From assembly GCA_964471405.1 (NCBI GenBank), contig CAYYGH010000015.1:1-45139 (forward strand): a stretch of DNA of 45,139 nucleotides. Reading direction: 5' to 3'. Below are positions 34,050 to 40,696 of this stretch, one piece after another (position 1 is the first letter of the stretch; each line of letters starts with the position of its first letter). Source of the stretch: J084 sp964471405 (GTDB lineage Bacteria; Pseudomonadota; Alphaproteobacteria; Sphingomonadales; Rhodothalassiaceae). The position numbers were made by a program, and so were the translations under genes. The notes beneath the pieces are model-generated. The model was not told the origin of the DNA and did not search any database. It worked only from the letters and a program-made list of their open reading frames with translations.

Positions 34050-35773
34050 CGGCCTTCTCCTTTGAGACCTTCGAGCATTTCGTCATTGCGCGCACCGGGC
34101 GGGACCAGCGGCCAGACGTTTTCATCCGGATCGATCTTCACATGCAGCAGCGCCGGTCCCCGCTGGGCGAGCAGCCAGTCGAGCGCGGCTTCCGCCTTTT
34201 CGCGGCGATCGAGCGTGCGCGCCGCAAGGCCGAAGGCGCGCGCCAGGGCGGCGAAATCCGGATTGTCGTCGAGCGAGACCTGGCTGCGCTTGCCGGCGAA
34301 GAAGAGATCCTGCCACTGCCGGACCATGCCGAGCGACTGGTTGTCGATCAGCAGGATCTTGAGCGGCAGGCGATAGCGCACGAGGGTGGCCAGCTCCTGG
34401 ATGTTCATCATGATCGAACCGTCGCCGGTGACCGTCACGACGGTCGCGTCCGGCTCGGCGAACAGCGCGCCGATGCCGGCCGGAATGCCGAAGCCCATCG
34501 TCCCGAGTCCGCCGGAGGTGACATGTGCCTGCGGGCGCGGCAGGCGGCAGTGCTGGGCCACCCACATCTGGTGCTGGCCGACATCGCAGGTGATGATGAT
34601 ATCATCACCCCCCTTCTCGGCGAGACGCTTCAGCAGATGCGGGGCGTAGACGCCCGTGCCGGGCGCGTCATAGCGGAAGGCGTGCACGCGCTTCCATTCC
34701 GCCACCTTCTCCTGCCAGGGCCCGATCGCGAGCGCCTCGACATCAAGAGCATCCAGCGCATGGCCGAGATCGCCGAGAACCGCCAGATCCACGCTCTTGA
34801 TCTTGCCGATCTCGGCCGGATCCCGGTCGAAATGCAGGATCCGCGCCTTGGGCGCGAAGCCGTCGACACGGCCTGTGGCGCGGTCGTCGAAGCGGGCGCC
34901 GAGCGTGATCAGCAGATCGCACTCCTGCACCGCGAGATTGGCTGCGCGGGTGCCATGCATGCCGAGCATGCCGAGAAAGAGCGGATGATCCGGGTCCGGC
35001 GCGCCGAGACCCTTGAGCGTCGCCACCGCCGGGATGCCCGTGCGGCGCATGAAATCGCGCAGGGCCGGAACCGCGCGGGCCAGTGCCACGCCGCCGCCGA
35101 CATAAAGCAGCGGGCGCTCCGCACGGCGGATCATCTCCTCGGCGGCCGCCAGCATGGCCCGCTCCGGCAGCGGCGGTTCTTCGGCCAGTGCCACGGGCGG
35201 GTGCTCCGGCAGGGGGATCTCGGCCAGGGCGACATCCTTGGGCAGATCGATCAGCACCGGGCCCGGACGGCCGCTTGTCGCGATCCGGAAGGCTTCGGCG
35301 ACGATGTCGGGCACATCGGCCGGATCGGTCACCAGATAGCTGTGTTTGACGACGGGCAGGGTGATCCCGAAGATGTCGACCTCCTGGAAGGCGTCGGTGC
35401 CGATCAGCGGCAATGCCACCTGACCGGTGATCGCCACCAGGGGCACGCTGTCCATGAAGGCGTTGGCAAGCCCGGTGACGAGATTGGTCGCGCCCGGCCC
35501 GGAAGTCGCCAGACACACGCCGACCCGGCCTGCCACCCGCGCATACCCGTCGGCGGCCAGCACGGCCCCCTGCTCGTGCCGGGTCAGCACATGCTGGAAG
35601 CGGGCATCGAGGAGGGCGTCATAGACCGGCATGATCGCGCCGCCCGGATAGCCGAAGACGACCTCCACCCCCTGCGCCTCCAGCGCGCGCACGAGCGCAT
35701 GCGCCGCCGGCCGCACCGGCCGGGAGGGCAGGGGCTCGGAAGGCATTCTCGTCGCGGCGGCTCCTGATCGCAT
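34046..35773 (-). CDS. ilvG: Acetolactate synthase large subunit, IlvG type
   Basis: A 575-residue TPP enzyme condensing two pyruvates (or pyruvate and 2-ketobutyrate). It has the catalytic Glu region FGYPGGAIMPVYDALL ... TRHEQGAVLAADGYAR, GRPGPVLIDLPKDV, FAD-site LGMLGMHGTRAANLAVQ and the TPP/Mg motif VTGDGSIMMNIQELATLVRY. The C-terminal ENVWPLVPPGA ending and overall pattern are very close to enterobacterial IlvG. The ATG at 35773 has AGGGA 9 bases upstream. It lies 34 bases after ilvC and overlaps ilvM. Confidence 0.92.
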   Translation of the reverse strand: MRSGAAATRMPSEPLPSRPVRPAAHALVRALEAQGVEVVFGYPGGAIMPVYDALLDARFQHVLTRHEQGAVLAADGYARVAGRVGVCLATSGPGATNLVTGLANAFMDSVPLVAITGQVALPLIGTDAFQEVDIFGITLPVVKHSYLVTDPADVPDIVAEAFRIATSGRPGPVLIDLPKDVALAEIPLPEHPPVALAEEPPLPERAMLAAAEEMIRRAERPLLYVGGGVALARAVPALRDFMRRTGIPAVATLKGLGAPDPDHPLFLGMLGMHGTRAANLAVQECDLLITLGARFDDRATGRVDGFAPKARILHFDRDPAEIGKIKSVDLAVLGDLGHALDALDVEALAIGPWQEKVAEWKRVHAFRYDAPGTGVYAPHLLKRLAEKGGDDIIITCDVGQHQMWVAQHCRLPRPQAHVTSGGLGTMGFGIPAGIGALFAEPDATVVTVTGDGSIMMNIQELATLVRYRLPLKILLIDNQSLGMVRQWQDLFFAGKRSQVSLDDNPDFAALARAFGLAARTLDRREKAEAALDWLLAQRGPALLHVKIDPDENVWPLVPPGARNDEMLEGLKGEGR

Positions 35774-35807
35774 CTGCTGCCGTCCCTGAATTCTGATCCG
35801 CCTGCGG

Positions 35808-36869
35808 CTAGGCCGTCTCGCTCACCGGTGTCCGCGGGGCCGCGACGGCCGGATCTGCCGCGGCACCGGCCTCGTTGTGATCGGGTGACAGCCAGCCCAT
35901 GCGGTCGCGCAGCTCGGCCCCCACCTTCTCGATCGGATGCGCAAGATCCTTCTCCCACAGCGCGTGGTAGCGCGGCCGGCCGGCCTGGTTCTCCAGGATC
36001 CAGTCGCGCGCGAAGGCGCCCGAGCGGATGTCGTCGAGCACCTCGCGCATGCGCTGCTTCACATGCTCGTCGATGACCCGGGGGCCCGAGACGAAATCGC
36101 CGTATTTGGCGGTCTCGGAGATGAAGTGGAGCATCTTCTTCAGGCCGCCTTCCTGCATGAGATCGACGATGAGCTTGAGCTCGTGCAGGCATTCGAAATA
36201 GGCGACCTCGGGCCGGTAGCCGGCCTCCACGAGCGTCTCGAAGCCCTTGATGACGAGCTCGGAGACGCCGCCGCACAGCACCGCCTGCTCGCCGAAGAGA
36301 TCGGTCTCGGTCTCCTCGCGAAAACTCGTCTCGATGACGCCGGCGCGCGTGCCTCCGATGCCCCGGGCATAGGCGAGCGCCTTCGCGAAGGCCTCGCCGC
36401 TCGCATCCTGGTGCACGGCTGCCAGGCAGGGCACGCCGCGCCCCTGCTCGTATTCGCGGCGCACGAGGTCACCCGGCCCCTTTGGGGCGACCAGGATGAC
36501 GTCGATGTCGCGCGGCGGCACGATGCGCCGGTAGAGGATCGTGAACCCGTGGGCAAAAAGCAGGGTGGCGCCGGGTTTGAGGGCGGGAGCGATGGATTCG
36601 GCGAACACCGCCTCCTGGGCCATGTCGGGCACCAGCATGGCAATGAGATCGGCCCCGTCCGCCGCCTCCCGCGGTTCGGCCACGGCCAGCCCGTCGGCCT
36701 TCGCCCGCTGCCAGCTCGCCCCGCCCCGGCGCAGACCCACGACGACATCAAAGCCGGAATCGGCGAGATTCAGGGCATGCGCCCGCCCCTGGCTGCCATA
36801 GCCGATGACGGCGATGCGGGCACCCGCCAGCGGGTTCGCCTTTACGTCCGCGTCGGTGAAGATCTTCAT
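35808..36869 (-). CDS. ilvC: Ketol-acid reductoisomerase (class I)
   Basis: A 353-residue NADPH-dependent enzyme converting acetolactate to dihydroxyisovalerate. The Rossmann motif is AVIGYGSQGRAHALNL, with VGLRRGGASW holding the phosphate-binding Arg and Ser. The knotted C-terminal domain has ETDLFGEQAVLCGGVSELVI and ECLHELKLIVDLMQEGG with the Mg ligands. Length fits class I, with a short Ala/Pro-rich tail. The start at 36869 has AGGAG 8 bases upstream; the longer frame to 37058 crosses repeat DNA and is rejected. Confidence 0.95.
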   Translation of the reverse strand: MKIFTDADVKANPLAGARIAVIGYGSQGRAHALNLADSGFDVVVGLRRGGASWQRAKADGLAVAEPREAADGADLIAMLVPDMAQEAVFAESIAPALKPGATLLFAHGFTILYRRIVPPRDIDVILVAPKGPGDLVRREYEQGRGVPCLAAVHQDASGEAFAKALAYARGIGGTRAGVIETSFREETETDLFGEQAVLCGGVSELVIKGFETLVEAGYRPEVAYFECLHELKLIVDLMQEGGLKKMLHFISETAKYGDFVSGPRVIDEHVKQRMREVLDDIRSGAFARDWILENQAGRPRYHALWEKDLAHPIEKVGAELRDRMGWLSPDHNEAGAAADPAVAAPRTPVSETA

Positions 36870-36924
36870 GCGGTCATCTCCTCTCGTGCCGTTTCCTGAA
36901 GGGCGGTTCGCGTGCATCCCTCTT

Positions 36925-37034
36925 TCGTCATCCGCCGGCTTGACCGGCGGATCCAGCGGGCGGCGGGAGCGGTTCCCCGGCCGCCGCCAGCGCCTCGGCG
37001 GCCGGCTGGGCCCGCCGATCAGGTCGGCGGGCGA
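36925..37034. repeat. Two REP-like palindromes at the end of ilvD
   Basis: One unit has CCGCCGG (36932-36938), 5-nt loop, CCGGCGG (36944-36950) with a CGTCATCC arm, oriented like the 849 copy. The other has CCCGCCGA (37011-37018), 5-nt loop, TCGGCGGG (37024-37031), oppositely oriented. They belong to the family at 741-1370. The second is inside the extended ilvD frame and the first carries its stop codon. Confidence 0.8.
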
Positions 37035-38933
37035 CGCCAGGAGGGGGCGGTCCCTCACCGGCGCTGCGGCCGGCTACCTCGGAAGCCTCGTCGCCGGATG
37101 CGAGGGGGATCGTCACGGCGCCATCGGCCGCGCTGGCGACATCGCGCGCATATTTCGCGAACACGCCGGTGAGCGCCCGCCGCGGGGCCGGGACGGGCGT
37201 GCGGGNNNNNNNNNNNNNNNNNNNNNNNNNNNNNNNNNNNNNNNNNNNNNNNNNNNNNNNNNNNNNNNNNNNNNNNNNNNNNNNNNNNNNNNNNNNNNNN
37301 NNNNNTATTTCGCGAACACGCCGGTGAGCGCCCGCCGCGGGGCCGGGACGGGCGTGCGGGCTGCCAGATCCGCATCGACATCGAGGCGGCGGCGGGCGAT
37401 GTCGATGGTGACGATGTCACCGTCGCGCAAGCATGCGAGCGGCCCGCCGGCTGCTGCCTCGGGGGCGACATGGCCGACCATGATGCCATGGGTTGCGCCT
37501 GAAAACCGGCCGTCGGTGATGAGCGCCACGCTCTCGCCCAGACCGCGGCCCTGGATGGCGGCGGTGACCGCCAGCATCTCGCGCATGCCGGGGCCGCCTT
37601 TCGGCCCCTCGAAGCGGATGACGACGACATCGCCGGGTCCGATGCGCCCGTCCTGGACGGCGTCAAAGGCCTCTTCCTCGCTGTCGAAGACCCGTGCGGG
37701 GCCCGAAAAGGAATCGGCATCGACACCGGCAAGCTTGGCCACCGCACCGTCGGGGGCCAGATCGCCGAAGAGGATGGCATAGCCGCCGCGGGGCTTGAGC
37801 GGGTTTGCGACCGGCCGGATGACATCCTGCTCCGTGCTCGCACGCCGGGCGTTCCGCGCCGCCGCGAACAGCGACTCGCCCGTCACCGTGGGCACGTCCG
37901 CAAGATGGCCGGCTTCGGCGAGTTCCGCAATCAGCAGGGGGCTTCCTCCCGCCTCGAAGAAGTCCACCGCCGTATAGCGGCCAGCAGGCTTGAGATCGGC
38001 GATCACGGGAGTGGCGGCGGCGACCCGGTCGAAATCGGCAAGATCGAGCCGGACGCCGGCCTCGCGGGCGATGGCGAGCAGATGGAGCACGAGATTGGTG
38101 GACCCGGCGGTGGCCGCGCCCACGGTGATCGCGTTCAGAAGCGACTCGCGGGTGATCAGGCGCCGCGCCGAGATGCCTGCCTGGAGCATGCGCATGAGCT
38201 GGGCACCGCAGCGGGCGGCCACACAGGGCTTTTCCGGATGGGTGGCCGGCACGTCGTTTGCGCCCATCGGCGACAGGCCCATGGCGGTGAGGGCGAGCGC
38301 CATGGTGTTGGCCGTGAACTGACCGCCGCAGGCGCCGGCGCCGGGGCAGGCCGCACGCTCGATGGCGAGCAGCTCCTCCTCGTCGATGCGGCCTTCGGCG
38401 GCCGCACCCACGGCCTCGAAGACGTCCTGGATGGTGAGCCGGCGGCCGTTGAGCTCGCCGGGGGCGATCGAGCCGCCGTAGAGGATGATCCCCGGCAGAG
38501 CCAGCCGGGCGAGCGCCATCGCGGCCGCCGGGATCGTCTTGTCGCAGCCGACGATCACCGCCACCGCATCAAGGCAGTGGCCGCTGACGGCCAGCTCGAT
38601 GGAATCGGCGATCACCTCGCGCGAGATCAGCGAGGCCCGCATGCCGGGCGTGCCCATCGCGATCCCGTCGGTCACCGAGATGGTGTTGAAGCGGAAAGGC
38701 GTGCCGCCGGCCGAGCGGATCGCATCCGCCAGCGGCACGGCGAGCGTGTCGAGGTGGATGTTGCAGGGGGTCACATCCGTCCAGCAGGTCACGATCCCGA
38801 TGTAGGGACGCCGCAGGGCCGCATCATCGAGCCCCGTGGCCCGGAGCATCGCCCGCGCCGGCGGCCGCGCCCGCACCGCGGCACTCGGGAATGTGTCCGC
38901 TGATTTGCCGGAGCCGTCATCCGCCGCATCCAT
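36928..38933 (-). CDS. ilvD: Dihydroxy-acid dehydratase, interrupted by an assembly gap
   Basis: An iron-sulfur enzyme dehydrating dihydroxyisovalerate to 2-ketoisovalerate. The cluster cysteines occur in CWTDVTPCN, VGCDKTIPAA and GACGGQFTANTM, and VALITDGRFSGATHG is also canonical. The gene contains 100 Ns (37206-37305). Removing 155 bases restores one 616-residue frame. The best start is ATG 38933 (GGAGG 8 bases upstream); 38975, 38954 and 38948 are poorer. The usual end (FAKYARDVASAADGAVT) is reached at 37111. Another 60 Pro/Ala/Gly-rich residues follow, encoded by DNA that includes palindromic repeats; the stop lies in the repeat arm. It is the first structural gene of the operon. Confidence 0.93.
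37151..37360. other. Assembly gap: 100 N between identical 55-bp contig ends
   Basis: Bases 37151-37205 and 37306-37360 are identical over exactly 55 bp on either side of 100 N, the same arrangement as in the YcaO gene. Deleting 155 bases rejoins the ilvD frame into its expected C-terminus. It should be read as an unmerged contig overlap. Confidence 0.9.
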
Positions 38934-39048
38934 GGCCGTATCCTCCATCGCCATCAGCCGTTCCGCTTTCCTCATCCTCCGGCGGGCATGACCCTCTCAT
39001 CCGGGGCGCTCCCTTGCCGGCCTCTGCCTTTCCGTCCGCTCCCTCCTC

Positions 39049-39080
39049 AAAGAAGAACCCCCGCGAGGGCGTCGCGGGGG
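39049..39080 (-). terminator. Intrinsic terminator of the ilv leader (attenuator)
   Basis: On the minus strand a perfect 9-bp stem (CCCCCGCGA, 5-nt loop, TCGCGGGGG; 39058-39080) is followed at once by TTCTTCTTT. It lies between the leader peptide stop (39113) and ilvD (38933), where a premature terminator is expected. Two further G-U pairs could extend the base of the stem. Confidence 0.85.
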
Positions 39081-39127
39081 CCGGGGAGTGCGTTCTGGAC
39101 ATCCTGTGCGCACTACAGTCCCCGGCC
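39079..39127 (-). promoter_or_regulatory. Antiterminator hairpin of the ilv attenuator
   Basis: The end of the leader-peptide gene (39109-39127) contains GGCCGGGG and AGTGCG. These pair with the downstream CGCACT + CCCCGGCC (39079-39092), giving 14 base pairs with one 5-nt bulge and a 16-nt loop. Its 3' arm shares bases 39079-39080 with the terminator stem and abuts the rest, so the two folds compete. A ribosome that reaches the leader stop covers 39109-39127 and lets the terminator form. One stalled at the Leu codons (39137-39169) leaves that arm free. Confidence 0.75.
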
Positions 39128-39211
39128 ACCTCCAATCAGAAGCAGCCCCAGAAGCGTTACCAGCAGCAGCGTGCTTCCCGCCGTCCAGATCGGCGGGAGG
39201 GACAAGGCCAT
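39113..39211 (-). CDS. Leucine-rich leader peptide of the ilv/leu operon
   Basis: A 32-residue peptide whose second half is almost all branched-chain residues (TLLLVTLLGLLLIGGG). It has 11 Leu in total, one Val, two Ile, and codons CTG/CTT in runs. It lies about 70 bases downstream of the promoter and just before the antiterminator/terminator, as in ilvL/leuL-type attenuators. The Leu bias says leucine supply is the main signal. The ribosome binding site is a loose G-rich stretch. An in-frame ATG at 39283/39280 would sit at the transcription start and is less likely. A TCCCGCC/GGCGGGA hairpin lies within its early codons. Confidence 0.8.
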   Translation of the reverse strand: MALSLPPIWTAGSTLLLVTLLGLLLIGGGRGL

Positions 39212-39290
39212 CGGACCCGCCCGCCCCAAGGGACGGGCAAGGCGAAAGCCTGCTGGCGGGTTATGCTGCGTTGCACACATCATGGCGCCT

Positions 39291-39318
39291 AATTTACGCA
39301 AGTTTGCTTCCCTGTCAA
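39291..39318 (-). promoter_or_regulatory. Promoter of the ilvDCGM-leuA-ilvE-leuB operon
   Basis: On the minus strand TTGACA (39313-39318, perfect) and TAAATT (39291-39296) are separated by 16 bases, within the most AT-rich stretch of the neighbourhood. Transcription should start near 39284. This fits the leader peptide starting at 39211. The 190 bases upstream to the moaA stop hold no gene I can support. Confidence 0.75.
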
Positions 39319-39512
39319 CATAAAAAATAGCATGAAATTGCGATTGCGCGTATTTTTCTGACAGCATGGTGACGCGCGTTCTCTGGGGGGCACGCTCAAG
39401 GGGAGGCGCACTCACCGATGGGATGCCCTTGCCGGCAGAGCTCCGCTCCATGGCCGGTTCGGCTTGATCCTGCCGGCTTGGGAGCACCATTACCATTCCC
39501 GGCCGCGCGGTC

Positions 39513-40565
39513 TCAGCCGCCCGTGACATGCATGTGGCGGGCAAGAGCGGGATCGGCGCGGTCCATTTCGCTTTCGAAGGCATGCCGCTCGGGTTTGGTG
39601 CGGATCAGTCGGTCGAGGAGGCGGGAGAGGCCTTCCGGCCCGTCGCGGCGCAGCACGGTCTTCAGGTCGAAGCCGTCGGCGGCGCCAAGGCACAGATAGA
39701 GCCGGCCCGTTGCACTCACCCGCACGCGGTTGCAGCCGGCGCAGAAATTGTGGGAGAGCGGCGTGATGAAGCCGAGAAGACGCCCGGTTTCCTCCACCCG
39801 CACATAGCGCGCGGGACCGCCGGTAGAGTGGTGGGGCAGGGGGGTCAGCGTCCAGCGCCGCGCCAGGTTCTTCGCCAGCTCGACGAGCGGCACGAACTGC
39901 AGGCTGCGCGGGCCGTCTTCGCTGGCGCCCAGCGGCATGGGCTCGATCAGGGTGAGGTCGCAGCCCCGTTCGCCGGCGAAGACGATGAGATCGTCAATCT
40001 CGGCATCATTCACGCCGCGCATGACAACCGCATTGAGCTTGACCCCAAGCCCGGCCGCACGGACCGCCGCGATGCCCTCCAGCACCGGTTCGATCGCGCC
40101 GCCGCGGGTGATCCGCGCATAAAGGGCGGGGTCGAGCGTATCGAGAGAGATGTTGACCCGCCGGATGCCGGATGCCGTCAGCACCGGCAGAAAGCGCTGG
40201 AGGTGCTGGCCGTTCGTCGTCAGCGTCAATTCCGCAAGCCCGCGCCCCAGGCGCCGGGCGAGTGTCGGGATGAGCCGGTCCATCCCCTTGCGGACCAGGG
40301 GCTCGCCGCCGGTCAGCCGGATCTTCGTTACCCCGCGCGCGATGAAGGCGTCGGCGACGGCAACCAGCTCTTCCAGAGTGAGCACCTCCGCCTTTGGCAG
40401 AAACTGCGGGCGCGCCGGCATGCAGTAACGGCAACGCAGGTCGCAGCGGTCGGTCACCGACAGGCGCAGGTAGGTGACGCGCCGACCGAAAGGATCGACG
40501 AGCGGGGTGGGAAGATCCCCCTTGTCGAGCTGCCGTGCAGCCGCAGTGGAAGGGTGCGCATCCAT
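39513..40565 (-). CDS. moaA: GTP 3',8-cyclase (molybdenum cofactor biosynthesis)
   Basis: A 350-residue radical SAM enzyme performing the first step of molybdopterin synthesis from GTP. The N-terminal cluster motif CDLRCRYCMP (Cys41, 45, 48) binds SAM. TKIRLTGGEPLVRKG and VNISLDTLDP are typical. The C-terminal second [4Fe-4S] motif is FCAGCNRVR ... YLCLG. The protein ends in Gly-Gly, as MoaA must for activity. The start at 40565 has AAGGA 7 bases upstream; earlier ATGs at 40583 and 40619 do not. It is divergent from a molybdopterin-dependent hydroxylase gene. Confidence 0.95.
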   Translation of the reverse strand: MDAHPSTAAARQLDKGDLPTPLVDPFGRRVTYLRLSVTDRCDLRCRYCMPARPQFLPKAEVLTLEELVAVADAFIARGVTKIRLTGGEPLVRKGMDRLIPTLARRLGRGLAELTLTTNGQHLQRFLPVLTASGIRRVNISLDTLDPALYARITRGGAIEPVLEGIAAVRAAGLGVKLNAVVMRGVNDAEIDDLIVFAGERGCDLTLIEPMPLGASEDGPRSLQFVPLVELAKNLARRWTLTPLPHHSTGGPARYVRVEETGRLLGFITPLSHNFCAGCNRVRVSATGRLYLCLGAADGFDLKTVLRRDGPEGLSRLLDRLIRTKPERHAFESEMDRADPALARHMHVTGG

Positions 40566-40600
40566 CGGTGAGTCCTTCACCATCCCGCCAAAGATGGAGC

Positions 40601-40620
40601 CTTGCCTTGCAGGAGGCAAG
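40601..40620. promoter_or_regulatory. Inverted repeat between moaA and the molybdenum hydroxylase
   Basis: CTTGCCT, six bases, AGGCAAG: a perfect 7-bp dyad in the 131-base divergent intergenic region, roughly midway. It could be an operator for either gene. No clear -35/-10 pair was found beside it. Confidence 0.25.
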
Positions 40621-40696
40621 AGGAGAAAAGGATGGAGAGCATCGGCCGCTGGTGGTCCGGTCGAGGCAAGCGACAGAAATGGCGGGAGACAGGAGC

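Noticed and set aside
30691..34065. A 1124-codon plus-strand frame across leuB, ilvE, leuA and ilvM
   Set aside because: It runs antisense through four confidently identified genes and the spacers between them, and its translation has no recognisable domain.
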